Assembly (NCBI GenBank): GCA_905480015.1
Contig: CAJQOT010000002.1
Coordinates: forward strand, 1-53,944
Direction of reading: 5' to 3'
Length of the DNA: 53,944 nucleotides
Source: an uncultured Rickettsiales bacterium
GTDB taxonomy: Bacteria; Pseudomonadota; Alphaproteobacteria; Rickettsiales; Deianiraeaceae
Shown: piece by piece, positions 25,989 through 36,209 of the stretch
Layout: the number at the start of each line of letters is the position of its first letter
How positions within the stretch are numbered: position 1 is the first letter of the stretch
Position numbers and translations under genes: made by a program
Notes under the pieces: generated by a model
What the model saw: only the letters and a program-made list of their open reading frames with translations
Told to the model about the DNA's origin: nothing
The model's database searches: none

Positions 25989-27516
25989 ACTTCCAATCAT
26001 CTCTTTCAAAAGACTTAAATGAAAGCTTGATACCTGGGCACGTTTGCCATCTTTTAAATTCAGAACCTTTTAACATTGAAAAAATTTTCTCTGTTAATAC
26101 TGTGTCAAAATTTGTTATTTCACTAGGCTGCCGCCCACTCTCAATGAGTTGCATTAGTATTTCATCAAGTATTTCATACCTTGGAAGGCTATCGCTATCT
26201 TTTTGATTATCCCTAAGTTCAGCCGTTGGCTCTTTTATTATAATGCTTTCTGGAATAATTTTACCACCCAAGTTAATATATTTTAACATAGATACAACCT
26301 CGGTTTTATACAAGTCTTTAATTGGGTTAAACGCACCACACATATCCCCATACAGTGTACAATAGCCAACTGCAACTTCACTTTTATTTCCAGTTGAAAG
26401 CACAAGGCCTTGCTCTTGATTAGAAATTGCCATTAAAATGTCACCCCTAATTCTTGCTTGAATATTTTCCAATGCCACTCCTTCTAAATTCAAAGTCTTT
26501 TTATAGCTATCCACAAGGCTTTGAATATCTATATATTTCACCTGTACTTCAAGGTTGTGTGCAAGCGTAGAAGCATCTTGAATTGATTGCCTTGAGGTAT
26601 GTTTCGATGGCATTCCAACGCATAAAACATTATCTTTTCCAAGTGCCTGCATTGCAAGGGTTGCCACAAGTGCGGAATCTGCTCCGCCAGAAAAACCCAC
26701 AATTGCCTTTTGCTGCCTTGACTGTTCAAAGAACTTCCTTGTTGCATAAATAATTGCATTATGTTTTTCTGCAATGATATTTTGCACAATATTATAATTT
26801 GTTGTTGCGTTATTGCTTAATTCAAATGTATAGCGTGCCTGTTGAAATTGAGGAAGTCTCGTAAATTCACCATTAAAAATAAAAGAATTGCCATCAAATA
26901 CTATTCCATTATAAAGACCAATTCCATTACAATAAATAAAAGGTTTTTGAAAAGTTTCAACTCGTTTTTTTATAACATCAAGACGTTGTTGCAGTTTAGT
27001 CTTTCCAGTGTGGCACACTTCAAATGGTGAAGCATTGATAGCGCAGAATACATCAACGCTTTGAAGGTCTTTATAGGAATCGCAATGCCAGACATCTTCA
27101 CAAATTAACAGAGCGAAATTCACTCCATTAATTAAAACTGTTTCTGGCTTACCATCAGCAAAGTATCTACTTTCATTAAATACACCAGTGTTTGGAAGGT
27201 TGCGCTTCGTTGAAATACCAATTATCTTGCCATTCTGTGCAACAATACCTGCATTGTAAAGCTTACACTCTTTGTAAATAATGCTACCAAATATTATAGC
27301 TTTTTTACCAGTTATTGAAATAATTTCTTCATTTACCTGTAAACAACTTTGTATGTATTGTGCGTTAAATAGTAAATCTTTCGGCAAATAACCAATTGTA
27401 GAGCATTCTGGAAATATACATACATCTGCATTTGAAGAAAGATACCCATTAATAATTGTTTGGATGTTTATCTTAATGTTATGTTCTAATTCCTGTTGAA
27501 ATACTTCAATTTTCAC
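25978..27516 (-). CDS. nadE: Glutamine-hydrolysing NAD+ synthase
   Basis: This is a two-domain enzyme (512 aa) that makes NAD from nicotinate adenine dinucleotide. The N-terminal nitrilase-like glutaminase (1 to about 230) has the catalytic triad context FPECSTIGY, KRNLPN and LLICEDVWH; the C-terminal synthetase has the PP-loop VGFSGGADSALVATLA, STGNKSEVAVGYCTLYGD and EPTAELRDNQKD. The start is a GTG at 27516 which lies inside the end of ispF (overlap 11 bases), so translation is coupled to ispF. Confidence 0.95.
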   Translation of the reverse strand: MKIEVFQQELEHNIKINIQTIINGYLSSNADVCIFPECSTIGYLPKDLLFNAQYIQSCLQVNEEIISITGKKAIIFGSIIYKECKLYNAGIVAQNGKIIGISTKRNLPNTGVFNESRYFADGKPETVLINGVNFALLICEDVWHCDSYKDLQSVDVFCAINASPFEVCHTGKTKLQQRLDVIKKRVETFQKPFIYCNGIGLYNGIVFDGNSFIFNGEFTRLPQFQQARYTFELSNNATTNYNIVQNIIAEKHNAIIYATRKFFEQSRQQKAIVGFSGGADSALVATLAMQALGKDNVLCVGMPSKHTSRQSIQDASTLAHNLEVQVKYIDIQSLVDSYKKTLNLEGVALENIQARIRGDILMAISNQEQGLVLSTGNKSEVAVGYCTLYGDMCGAFNPIKDLYKTEVVSMLKYINLGGKIIPESIIIKEPTAELRDNQKDSDSLPRYEILDEILMQLIESGRQPSEITNFDTVLTEKIFSMLKGSEFKRWQTCPGIKLSFKSFERDDWKFSL

Positions 27517-27988
27517 CCATCAGACAAACAGTTGCAAAGCACCCAATTCCTTCCCCTCTACCAATAAACCCCATCTTTTCAGTTGTTGTTGCCTTAATGG
27601 ATACTTGATCTTCTTGTAAACTCATTAATTGCTGTAAACTTAAAGAAAGTTTATGCTTAATGTCTCTTATTTTAGGTTTTTCACAAATAATGGTAATATC
27701 AATATTAGATATTCCATACTTTTTTTTATTCATCAAGTCCAATGCCTTTTGAAGAAATATTTTAGAATCTGCATTTTGCCATTTTTTGTCCGTTTCAGGA
27801 AATAGCGTGCCAATGTCTCCAAGGGCAAGACCTCCAAGAATAGCATCGACTATTGTATGAATGATGATGTCTCCATCTGAATGTGCAATAATGTTGAAAG
27901 GGCAGTCAATATGTACGCCAGCAAGAATTACACCATCTCCGCTTTCTACACGATGGAAATCAAAACCATTACCAAGGCGAATTTTCAT
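27506..27988 (-). CDS. ispF: 2-C-methyl-D-erythritol 2,4-cyclodiphosphate synthase
   Basis: IspF catalyses the cyclodiphosphate step of the MEP isoprenoid pathway. The zinc ligands are seen in GNGFDFHRV (DxH) and in AHSDGDIIIHTIVDAILGG; GDIGTLFPETD, the IICEKPKI segment and the terminal KATTTEKMGFIGRGEGIGC are all conserved. From ATG 27988 the protein is 160 aa, normal; an upstream TTG would add four residues and is less likely. Confidence 0.96.
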   Translation of the reverse strand: MKIRLGNGFDFHRVESGDGVILAGVHIDCPFNIIAHSDGDIIIHTIVDAILGGLALGDIGTLFPETDKKWQNADSKIFLQKALDLMNKKKYGISNIDITIICEKPKIRDIKHKLSLSLQQLMSLQEDQVSIKATTTEKMGFIGRGEGIGCFATVCLMGEN

Positions 27989-28049
27989 TGTACACTGCAA
28001 ATATTTTCATAAATAAATATAGCTATACAATATAACAAATCAAGAAATT

Positions 28050-30203
28050 TTATTCCTCAATAACAATTCTTTTGCCAGTGCCATCAGGTTGTGAAACAAT
28101 ACCTTCGCTTTCCATTTGCTCAATAAAGTTCGCTGCCTTGTTGTAACCAATGCGAAGCCTTCTTTGCACATAACTTATTGATGCCCGTTTTTCTGCCCGC
28201 ACAATTGCAACTGCCTGTGAATACAAATCTTCACCTTCTTCGGGCGTTATTTCTTCTTCAGATTTTGCAATATCATCAAGAATTTTACCGTAATTAGGTT
28301 CTTTGTTTGGGTAATTTTCTTTTAGATAATTCACAACTTTTGTCACCTCATTGTCATCAACAAAAGGCCCATGAACGCGGTAAGTTTTTCCACCAGTTGG
28401 CATATACAACATATCTCCTTTACCAAGTAGGCTTTCTGCACCTTGATACCCCAGAATTGTACGACTATCAATTTTTGAAGTTACTTGAAAGCTTATACGA
28501 GTTGGGAAATTTGCCTTAATAATGCCCGTAATAACATCGACTGAAGGCCTTTGTGTTGCCATAATAATATGTATGCCCGCTGCTCGTGCCATTTGTGCAA
28601 GCCTTTGAACTGAAGCTTCAACAGTTTTACCCGCCGTTAGCATTAAGTCTGCCATTTCATCAACAATAACAACAATATATGGCATTTTTTTGTCTTCGTA
28701 TTCTCCGTCATTTTCTGTATATTGTGAATCTATAGAGTTTTTATCTGTATTTTCTTTAACAAAGGAATTGTAATTGAAAATATTTCTTGCACCGACTTTG
28801 CTCATAGCTTTATACCTCCTCTCCATCTCTTTCGTCACCCACTGAAGTGTAAGAGCAGCTTTGTCAGGATCTGTTACAACAGGTGCCATTAAATGAGGTA
28901 TACCCTCATAAACAGAAAGTTCTAGCATTTTTGGATCGATCATAATCATTTTGCACTCATCTGGTGAAAGATTATACAAAATAGACATTATCATAGAATT
29001 TATTCCAATAGACTTACCAGACCCTGTCGTTCCAGCGACAAGAAGGTGTGGCATTTTAGCAAGATCAACAACAATAGACTTTCCTGAAATATCCTTCCCA
29101 AGGCAAATTGGGAGTAAATGTTTTGATGAGTTATAATTTTCAGACTCAATCATTTCTCGTAAGTATACAACTTCTCGCTCTTCATTCGGTATTTCAATTG
29201 CAAGAGAGCTCCTGCTTGGAATAATAGAAATTCTTGCAGACTGTGCTTTAAGGGATCGTGCAATATCTTCCGAAAGACCTATGACTCTTGAAGAACGCAC
29301 ACCCGCCTTTGGTTCAAATTCATACATTGTGATAACAGGTCCAACGGCGAAAGAAATAATATCCCCTTCTATACCAAAATCTAATAGAACTTGCTTTAGT
29401 TTCTCCTGAATAACTTCTGCGTTTCGTGTGTTAACATTGCGTTTTTTATGGCTGTCATTAGAATTTTTTGCAAGGTAATCTACGCTTGGAGGATAATACT
29501 TTGTTGGCAAGATAGTATTTTGTGATACCTTTTCTTCATCCTTGTGCTTTGATTGTTTTTGTGATGCTACTTTCTTGGGCATTATTGAACTACCCTGCGT
29601 TGTAGTAATAATATCCCCTTCAACGTCATCGACATTAATGCGTTGCTTAAAAGTTAGAAACTTATGCAAGAAAGTTGCCAATAATTGCCTAATTTTTTTT
29701 GGAATACAGAATTGATGAATACCGGACGCAAGCAATATAATAATTGGAGTAGCTATTAAAATGACTATATAAATTGGGAGGTGAAAAATGCTGTCTTGTA
29801 AAATGGAGTTAAGCATCCAGCCAAAGTAACCACCTATAAGGAATGAAAAGATATTTTCACTTTCATGTAAATTGCCAAGAACAAATGATGACCCAAGAAT
29901 ACTTACAACAGCAAGGATAATTTTAGGCATAATATTTGATGTATCATTTTTATAGAACAAAATTAATCCCCACATTAGAATAAAAATTGGCAATAAAGTA
30001 GCAGAGATGCCAAAGTATTGTAAGAAAAAATTTGCAACACTGGAGCCAATCATTCCACCTTGATTAAAAATAATATTCTCATTTGGTGAGTATATATCTA
30101 TGGGGGTGTACGATATAAATGATATGATTAAAAAGCATGAAAATGCAATAAGGACAAGACCAATGGCAGATGTTGTAATTTTGTGTGTTTTACCCTCCTT
30201 CAT
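28050..30203 (-). CDS. ftsK: DNA translocase FtsK
   Basis: FtsK couples chromosome segregation to division. Four hydrophobic spans lie in residues 12-160. After a linker, residues about 255-640 form the RecA-like motor with Walker A VAGTTGSGKS, Walker B VVIVDEMADLM, the ATQRPSVDVITGIIKANFPTRISFQV signature and ILGYQGAESLLGKGDMLY. The C-terminal gamma winged helix (SISYVQRRLRIGYNKAA) would recognise polar KOPS-type sites. Length 717 aa is short-linker alphaproteobacterial type. The tRNA-His gene lies just upstream. Confidence 0.97.
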   Translation of the reverse strand: MKEGKTHKITTSAIGLVLIAFSCFLIISFISYTPIDIYSPNENIIFNQGGMIGSSVANFFLQYFGISATLLPIFILMWGLILFYKNDTSNIMPKIILAVVSILGSSFVLGNLHESENIFSFLIGGYFGWMLNSILQDSIFHLPIYIVILIATPIIILLASGIHQFCIPKKIRQLLATFLHKFLTFKQRINVDDVEGDIITTTQGSSIMPKKVASQKQSKHKDEEKVSQNTILPTKYYPPSVDYLAKNSNDSHKKRNVNTRNAEVIQEKLKQVLLDFGIEGDIISFAVGPVITMYEFEPKAGVRSSRVIGLSEDIARSLKAQSARISIIPSRSSLAIEIPNEEREVVYLREMIESENYNSSKHLLPICLGKDISGKSIVVDLAKMPHLLVAGTTGSGKSIGINSMIMSILYNLSPDECKMIMIDPKMLELSVYEGIPHLMAPVVTDPDKAALTLQWVTKEMERRYKAMSKVGARNIFNYNSFVKENTDKNSIDSQYTENDGEYEDKKMPYIVVIVDEMADLMLTAGKTVEASVQRLAQMARAAGIHIIMATQRPSVDVITGIIKANFPTRISFQVTSKIDSRTILGYQGAESLLGKGDMLYMPTGGKTYRVHGPFVDDNEVTKVVNYLKENYPNKEPNYGKILDDIAKSEEEITPEEGEDLYSQAVAIVRAEKRASISYVQRRLRIGYNKAANFIEQMESEGIVSQPDGTGKRIVIEE

Positions 30204-30225
30204 AATTATAAAATTTAATTATATA

Positions 30226-30302
30226 TGGGGCGAGCGACGGGGCTTGAACCCGCGACCACTTGATCCACAAACAAGTACTCTACAAACTGAGCTACGCCCG
30301 CC
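30226..30302 (-). tRNA. tRNA-His (GTG anticodon)
   Basis: On the minus strand the cloverleaf has acceptor stem GCGGGCG / CGCTCGC, a D arm starting TAGCTCAG, anticodon stem CTTGT/TCAAG with loop TTGTGGA (anticodon GTG) and a T loop GGGTTCAAGCC. A G at -1 and discriminator C, both histidine identity elements, are encoded, as is the 3' CCA (30226-30228). The last anticodon-stem pair is T-T, which is tolerated. Confidence 0.95.
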
Positions 30303-30380
30303 ATTAAGGGAAATTTAATGAATATAAAAAGTTTTTGTCAAGCTATTTTATTTCAAGCGAAAATTGTACCATTTCTACAA

Positions 30381-30836
30381 TCACATTGAGATGTCCATGT
30401 CTCCTTCTCCTTGTCTTGAGATTTCTTCTTCTCCTTGTCTTGCCATTTTATTACATTCTCCTTCCTGCGATGAAGTGTCAAGTTTACGTTTTCTTGGCGT
30501 GCCACCGGTAAAATTGCTAGCACCTACTGTAGATGTGGATGCAATACCGCCCAACGCTGACTGTGAACAGTATTCCTTTTTTATTTCCTCCAGTGGTAGC
30601 CCAATCTTAATGAAATCATCTAAAGTGTTTGCTGTTTTATCATCCAATGGTAATTTCATATGCAAAAACACTGGTTGTTGACCATTATACCTCTCATCAT
30701 TATTCATTTTTGTGATGTTTTCATACAATTCTGCCACACATGATGTTATTGCATATGAACCATCTTTCAATGTTTGTATATTTTTCTGAATTTTAAGTGG
30801 TGTAATATCTATATTTTTCATTTCTATACTTAACAT
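30381..30836 (-). CDS. Hypothetical protein with a nuclear-localisation-like basic motif
   Basis: A 151-residue product that I do not recognise. The first 95 residues look folded and mixed alpha/beta (MKNIDITPLKIQKNI at the start, VFLHMKLPLDDKTANTLDDF in the middle). The C-terminal 50 are low-complexity: a Ser/Thr/Gly stretch, then TPRKRKLDTSSQEG, a classic monopartite nuclear localisation pattern (K-R/K-x-R/K), then two related units RQGEEEIS and RQGEGDMDIS encoded by a short DNA direct repeat (near 30402 and 30430). There is no signal peptide; a type IV substrate is conceivable. Start could be Met6. Function unknown. Confidence 0.55.
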   Translation of the reverse strand: MLSIEMKNIDITPLKIQKNIQTLKDGSYAITSCVAELYENITKMNNDERYNGQQPVFLHMKLPLDDKTANTLDDFIKIGLPLEEIKKEYCSQSALGGIASTSTVGASNFTGGTPRKRKLDTSSQEGECNKMARQGEEEISRQGEGDMDISM

Positions 30837-31058
30837 TTTTTACCAGTTTCTCTATCTGTATATAGCTTATGTGTGACTGTTGGTTGCATATATGTAATAA
30901 TAATTAAAAGTCACTATACCATAAAATTAGACGCAATACAAGGGAAAGCATAAACGCTTTAAAATCCCGCATTATCAAGGCAAAATAAGAAAAAAGAACT
31001 TCTTGCTTTGGTGTCAATTATGTGATATATTAATATAAATAATTAATGAAATTCTGAT

Positions 31059-31553
31059 ATGAACGCGAGCAGTAATAGGGTAGGTATTGCGGTAGATAAT
31101 GATATAGAGACAAAGGAGGGTCTCACAGCAGCAAAAGCAGCAAGGCAGCACACGCAGAATAAAGAAGGGGGTAGTTATCTGCAGTGTTGTATGGCTGGTT
31201 ATCGCATACACGATCGTTTAAAAGAAAAAGCATTGCGCAAAAGGTTTGTGCTTAAAGCTGAAGATGTAAAGTCGAGTAACACTGAAGGAGCAAAGGAGGA
31301 CACAAAGTTTATTTATACACGTCAGACGGGGCGTTATGCTGGCTCTTATAGTGACAGAGGCAAAATATCTAGTCAAATCGGTATTTTTCTTTGTAAGGAT
31401 AAGGATCTGGGTGCAAAAGTAACAGGCAGTAACTTAAAGCTTTTGCTTCAGCAGGGAAAAATCAAAATCATTACTAGTCAGGCATTGTCTGAAGTGCAAT
31501 TAGATGAATGTGAAAAGATTGCACAATCTGTAATTAATGGGGGAAGATCCTGA
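31059..31553 (+). CDS. Orphan hypothetical protein
   Basis: This is a 164-residue, mostly hydrophilic product with no signal peptide or membrane span and no family I recognise. It has a basic region (RIHDRLKEKALRKRFVLKAEDVKSS), a central IYTRQTGRYAGSYSDRGKISSQIGIF part and a helical C-terminus (SEVQLDECEKIAQSVI). The coding sequence is visibly richer in G than its neighbours, hinting at recent arrival or expression selection. The 220 bases before it hold no feature I can support. A good terminator-like hairpin lies 70 bases after the stop. Confidence 0.5.
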   Translation: MNASSNRVGIAVDNDIETKEGLTAAKAARQHTQNKEGGSYLQCCMAGYRIHDRLKEKALRKRFVLKAEDVKSSNTEGAKEDTKFIYTRQTGRYAGSYSDRGKISSQIGIFLCKDKDLGAKVTGSNLKLLLQQGKIKIITSQALSEVQLDECEKIAQSVINGGRS

Positions 31554-31620
31554 CACATGTGCTTTGACCATCTTAAGTTATTTGATTCATATAATTCGCA
31601 ATAATTGTTTGCTTTAATTG

Positions 31621-31660
31621 AAGCTAAGGGGCGTAAAGCCCCTTTGCGGTTAGCTTTCTT
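31621..31660 (+). terminator. Rho-independent terminator-like hairpin
   Basis: Outer arms AAGCTAA (31621-31627) and TTAGCTT (31650-31656) enclose an inner stem GGGGC (31628-31632) / GCCCC (31638-31642), followed by TCTTT. It is the most convincing intrinsic terminator in the window and would end the message of the orphan gene at 31059-31553. The rest of 31554-31830 shows nothing else. Confidence 0.6.
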
Positions 31661-31830
31661 TGGCATTAACTGATGGTAAACAGACCAATTATCGACAGTA
31701 TAAGGGTTATGATTGTTTCTGTTTTTACAAAAGAATACACTTCAATAATATCATACTTTAACCATATTTACCCATCCAATGGTAATACCCCTATTTGTTA
31801 CCATAATCATAAGAAGTAAATCTGTTTAAG

Positions 31831-32895
31831 TTATCTTGAGATAAGATATATTATTACTAAAGTGACATACAATATCATTGATATTCTAAAGTATTTTTTA
31901 TATTTCTTATATTTCTTATAATGTATTTGTTTGTCATCTATTAGCACATTTGCATTAGATATAAGATTCTTAAATGTGTATTGATATTTTACTTGTACTA
32001 AATCAAAGTTTTGCTTTTTTTGAAGAAAGTGGCATAATGTTAGATACCCCCATTTTCTCTTATGAATATTTTTAGATTGTAGTGCAATATTTCCTAAAAT
32101 ATACGGTATTACATCTTTTGCAATGTATTGAAATTTTTTAATTTCTTTGGGGAAAATATTTATTAATAGATCAATATTATCAATTTTTAAATATGTATCC
32201 ATTAATAAACTTTCCTCTATGTTTACTCTTGCATGTGTAATGTTAGTATTTGCACTAATATTTGAGCCATACGATGTGCGTCTATATTTTATGAATGCTT
32301 CATTTATAACGTGACATTCTGATTGTAATAATATTAAAATATGCATCACAGCATCCTGATGATTACATATAGATATTGATAAAGGGCATATTTGCTTCAT
32401 TATGTCTGTACGCACCACCATTCCTGGCGAGCCTAATGGGTTTCCTTTGAAGAACATTTGATTGAGAACGTCAAATCGACTTTTTTGCGGAATGTTTATT
32501 TTTTCCCCTGTGAAGTTGCTATTTTCATCAATGATTTCTAAGCTACAATACACCACTCCACATTCATTATGATTGTCTAAGTATGTAGTTGTTTTTTCTA
32601 TATGATTATTGTACAAAATATCGTCTGACGCTATGTATATTATATATTGTCCTTGTGCCATTTCTACAGCTCTATTTATACTAGCATTTATACCAGAATT
32701 ATAGTTGTTTTGCAATATTGTTACTTTTTTATTACCTTGATATTGTTGAATTACATTATATGATTCATCAGTGCTGTGATCATCAATTATGATAATTTCA
32801 AAATCTTGTACTGTTTGTGATAAAATAGAATCAATTGATTCTATTGCAAATTTTTCATGATTATACAAAGGCACGACGACCGTGGTTTTTACCAT
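31831..32895 (-). CDS. Glycosyltransferase family 2
   Basis: The 354-residue product has the GT-A fold nucleotide-sugar region: VVVPLYNHEKFAIESIDSILSQT, IIIIDDHSTDES, NSGINASINRAVEMAQGQYIIYIASDDILY with the DD metal motif. The C-terminus ends in one hydrophobic span (ISMILYVTLVIIYLI), so it is probably membrane-attached. Donor and acceptor cannot be told. The frame is open 33 codons upstream, but Met at 32895 fits the family start. It is the left-most gene of the surface-sugar region. Confidence 0.85.
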   Translation of the reverse strand: MVKTTVVVPLYNHEKFAIESIDSILSQTVQDFEIIIIDDHSTDESYNVIQQYQGNKKVTILQNNYNSGINASINRAVEMAQGQYIIYIASDDILYNNHIEKTTTYLDNHNECGVVYCSLEIIDENSNFTGEKINIPQKSRFDVLNQMFFKGNPLGSPGMVVRTDIMKQICPLSISICNHQDAVMHILILLQSECHVINEAFIKYRRTSYGSNISANTNITHARVNIEESLLMDTYLKIDNIDLLINIFPKEIKKFQYIAKDVIPYILGNIALQSKNIHKRKWGYLTLCHFLQKKQNFDLVQVKYQYTFKNLISNANVLIDDKQIHYKKYKKYKKYFRISMILYVTLVIIYLISR

Positions 32896-33365
32896 CTTGA
32901 TAATATAAAAATTATTCCTCTTATGGAGAGGCTTTATTGCAAGTTTGTCAAGTTGTAAGTTGAGATATTTCTTATTCACTTGGAAAAAACACACTATGTA
33001 TAATCAAGCATTAACTTTAATAATGGTAGAAAAGTGGTCAGGTCTATAATAACAGATGCTACTAAGAAATTATTTCTCAACAATAACCAATCCTATATTA
33101 ACGGTAATGATGTCACGGTAATGATGGGTATTGCAATATTTTGCAAATTGTTTCTCAAACTGCTGTACTTGAGTGCCTAGTATATAATGCCCTTAATCAA
33201 TTACAGAGTCAGCTATTTTTTTGAGCTCTGATGAATGTGTAGTATTTAATTGCACATATACTTAAACTTAAATATATTTAATATACCTGCCGAGTAAATA
33301 TCAAATATATTATTTTTCTTGATTTAAAATGTTTTTCTTTGTGTAGTGTTTTAAAAAAATATAGT
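32896..33365 (+). other. Intergenic region between divergent GT2 and gmd
   Basis: About 470 bases without a supportable gene. It contains a 12-base direct repeat ACGGTAATGATG at 33101-33112 and 33115-33126 (period 14). A weak promoter for gmd may lie at 33250-33278: TTGCAC, 17 bases, TATATT. The short translation products in this stretch match nothing I know. Confidence 0.4.
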
Positions 33366-34352
33366 ATGAAAAAAGTAGCCTTAATTACTGGAATCACAGG
33401 GCAAGATGGCTCATATTTAGTAGAACTTTTGCTTTCTAAAGGATACGAAGTTCATGGCGTTGTTAGGAGGTCTAGCACTATTAATACAAAACGCATTGAC
33501 CACCTTTACAACAACCCGGTAATTGGAAATAAGACCTTATTTCTTCACTATGGAGATTTAACAGATGGTACGAGTATTCATGGCATAATTACAAAAGTAA
33601 AACCAGATGAATTTTACAACCTTGCAGCACAAAGCCATGTTAGAGTTTCCTTTGATATTCCAGAATATACAACAAATACAACGGCTCTTGGAACATGTAA
33701 AATACTAGAAGCCATTCGTAGTATTAACACAAAAATTAAGTACTACCAAGCATCATCTTCGGAAATGTTTGGTAAAGTTTTAGAGGTTCCACAGAAGGAG
33801 ACAACTCCATTTTACCCCAGAAGTCCATATGCTTGCAGTAAGGTTTATTCATTTCATTTGACACGAAATTACCGTGAAGCATATGGAATGTTTGCCTGTA
33901 ATGGAATATTATTTAATCATGAATCACCACGTAGAGGGGAGACGTTTGTAACGCGTAAAATTACAATTGCCCTTGCAAAAATTCTAGCAGGAAAGCAAGA
34001 TTATTTATATCTTGGAAATCTTGATGCAAAAAGAGACTGGGGCTTTGCTGGAGATTACGTTGAAGCGATGTATTTAATGTTACAACAAAATAAACCAGAA
34101 GACTATGTCATAGCAACAGGAAAAACATACACAGTGCAAACATTTCTTCAGGAAGCATTTACATACAAAGGTTTGAATTGGCAAGACTACGTAAAAATTG
34201 ATAAAAGGTACTTTAGACCAACAGAAGTTGACCTTCTAATTGGAGACTCGACAAAGGCTCAAAAGGAGTTAAACTGGAAACCAACGACCAACTTTAAAAG
34301 CTTAGTAAAAATGATGGTTGATTCTGATTGCAGTTTGTATGAAGTAAAATGA
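33366..34352 (+). CDS. gmd: GDP-mannose 4,6-dehydratase
   Basis: Gmd converts GDP-mannose to GDP-4-keto-6-deoxymannose, the branch point for L-fucose, colitose and perosamine. It has the SDR Rossmann [10 protein letters not shown] (about residues 9-18), [35 protein letters not shown], the catalytic [25 protein letters not shown] with Ser/Tyr/Lys, and [17 protein letters not shown]. From ATG 33366 it is 328 aa, slightly short. An upstream TTG is unlikely. The stop overlaps manC (ATGA). Confidence 0.96.
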   Translation: MKKVALITGITGQDGSYLVELLLSKGYEVHGVVRRSSTINTKRIDHLYNNPVIGNKTLFLHYGDLTDGTSIHGIITKVKPDEFYNLAAQSHVRVSFDIPEYTTNTTALGTCKILEAIRSINTKIKYYQASSSEMFGKVLEVPQKETTPFYPRSPYACSKVYSFHLTRNYREAYGMFACNGILFNHESPRRGETFVTRKITIALAKILAGKQDYLYLGNLDAKRDWGFAGDYVEAMYLMLQQNKPEDYVIATGKTYTVQTFLQEAFTYKGLNWQDYVKIDKRYFRPTEVDLLIGDSTKAQKELNWKPTTNFKSLVKMMVDSDCSLYEVK

Positions 34353-35758
34353 GCAAAATAACACCAATAATTATTGCCGGTGGTAGCGGTACAAGGCTTT
34401 GGCCTATTTCAACGTCGGCGCTTCCTAAGCAGTTTGTTGATGTTCTTGGAAATGGTAAAACATTGTTTCAGTCTACTTTAAGTAGAGTGAAGAATAAAGA
34501 TTATTTTAATGATCCAATAATTATTTGCAACGATAAGCATCAGTTTATAGTTGCACATTTTTTACAAGAAGAATCTTTAAATGCAGATGTTATCCTTGAA
34601 CCAGAGCAAAGAAATACTGCGGCAGCAATTGCTGCGGTATCTTTGTTTGTGAATAAGTCATGTGGAAAAGATAGTGTATTATTATTTTTACCTGCGGACC
34701 ATTTAATTGGTGATGATATCGAGTTTCAAAAGGTTATTCAAAACACAACAAAAAATTTGGACAAGCAAATTGCAGTTTTTGGAATAAAACCATCTTTACC
34801 ACACACAGGGTATGGGTATATTCATAAAGGGGAATCTACTTCTAATGAAGTTTATAAAGTAGATAAGTTTATTGAAAAGCCAAATCAAGAAAAAGCAGAA
34901 AGTTTGTACCACAGTGGTGAATATTTGTGGAATTCTGGAATGTTTATGGGGAGGGCATCTTCATTTATTAATGAGATTAGTATCTATCAAAAAGATCTTC
35001 TAGAAGATGTGCAAGAAAGTATTAATGAATCCTCTATAAATAGAATTGGCTTTCGTTCCTTAGGAGAATCATTCAAACGGGTAAAAAACATATCTTTTGA
35101 CTATGCAGTTGCAGAAAAATCTAGCAATATTATTGTATCAGAGCTTGATATTGCATGGGACGACCTTGGTTCTTGGAATTCAGTTCATTCAAATGCAAAT
35201 AAAGATGCAAACAACAATTCAATTAATGGAAATGCTGTTCTAAAAAATAGTGAAAACGTTCATGTTACTTCCATTGGAAGCTGCGTTCTTGGAATTGATT
35301 TAAAAAATGTTGTTATTGCTTCTGCAAAAGAAAAGGTAATAGTTTGCGATATCAATTCAACTCAAAAAATTGGTGAGGTAATAAAAGCATTGGATAGCAA
35401 CTTTAAAGATGATACTGCTTCCACAGTATATAAACCATGGGGATCATATACCAACATTTTACATTCTACAAATTTCAAAATAAAAAAACTTACAATTCAG
35501 AAGGGACGGTCTATTTCATTGCAAATACATCGTCGTCGTGCAGAACATTGGGTTATAATAAAAGGCGTTGCAACAGTGCGTTGCGGTGAAAAAGAATTTC
35601 AACTATATCCAGACCAGTCAACATATATTCCAGTCAATACAAAGCATAGAATATCAAATGATGGCAAGGAATGCGTAGAGATTATTGAAATACAAACAGG
35701 ACACTACCTTGAGGAAGATGATATCATTAGGTTTGACGATGAGTATGGACGTGTATAA
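34349..35758 (+). CDS. manC: Mannose-1-phosphate guanylyltransferase / mannose-6-phosphate isomerase
   Basis: This is a type II bifunctional enzyme (469 aa). The N-terminal GDP-mannose pyrophosphorylase has [11 protein letters not shown] (residues about 11-21), FLPADH, GYGYIH and FIEKP; the C-terminal cupin isomerase domain (from about residue 355) has [26 protein letters not shown] and PVNTKHRI. It supplies GDP-mannose to Gmd with the mutase at 9.8-11.1 kb. It overlaps gmd by 4 bases. The 3' end abuts an IS1 relic. Confidence 0.95.
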   Translation: MSKITPIIIAGGSGTRLWPISTSALPKQFVDVLGNGKTLFQSTLSRVKNKDYFNDPIIICNDKHQFIVAHFLQEESLNADVILEPEQRNTAAAIAAVSLFVNKSCGKDSVLLFLPADHLIGDDIEFQKVIQNTTKNLDKQIAVFGIKPSLPHTGYGYIHKGESTSNEVYKVDKFIEKPNQEKAESLYHSGEYLWNSGMFMGRASSFINEISIYQKDLLEDVQESINESSINRIGFRSLGESFKRVKNISFDYAVAEKSSNIIVSELDIAWDDLGSWNSVHSNANKDANNNSINGNAVLKNSENVHVTSIGSCVLGIDLKNVVIASAKEKVIVCDINSTQKIGEVIKALDSNFKDDTASTVYKPWGSYTNILHSTNFKIKKLTIQKGRSISLQIHRRRAEHWVIIKGVATVRCGEKEFQLYPDQSTYIPVNTKHRISNDGKECVEIIEIQTGHYLEEDDIIRFDDEYGRV

Positions 35759-36209
35759 AGTGCGAATATACCTATGATATATTTTTCAAAAACAATAGAT
35801 AGCAAATCTTTGCGATGGAATCGTGCTAGATAATGTCTAACTCTACCATTAAGGCTTTCTACGCCTTGAGTATATATTTTGCCTATAGTATGTTTATCTT
35901 TTGGAATAACTTTTGAATAAAATGGATAATTATCAGTTGAGTATAGGTTGTGATTATTCCTACAAAACAGCTTGTTAGCTGTTTTGTAACCTCTGCTACC
36001 TACTTCAAAATCAGTAACTTTGTCTGTTTTTTTGTTGTAAATAATCCATATCCACTGTTTATTTCTTCGTTTGTTAAAAAGACACATATCTCATCTACTT
36101 CGACTAAATAATGTTCAGTATTATCTTGTAATTTTAATTTCTTCAATTTACCGCTATGTAAACAATTACTTAGATACCTAATGATATTTTCATATTTTTC
36201 TAGAAACAA
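35759..36209 (-). pseudogene. Decayed IS1-family transposase (InsB-like)
   Basis: On the minus strand the relic reads, in one frame, LVEVDEICVFLTNEE, then in a second frame KQWIWIIYNKKTDKVTDFEVGSRGYKTANKLF, VIPKDKHTIGKIYTQGVESLNGRVRHYLARFHRKDL. This is the IS1 InsB pattern VEVDEMW.F...K..RWLW.A.......V..........K.L..., GKKYTQRIER.N...R..LARL.RKT. The frame is broken between the two parts near 36040-36090, the first-orf InsA part is missing, and the 3' end runs into manC without the usual IS1 ending. It is a dead remnant. No intact inverted repeats or target duplication are visible. Confidence 0.8.

Noticed and set aside
30226-31059. tRNA-His as the attachment site of an integrated island holding the orphan and sugar genes
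   Set aside because: Integrases normally use the tRNA 3' end, which here faces ftsK; the accessory genes lie on the 5' side, and no integrase or duplicated tRNA end is seen.
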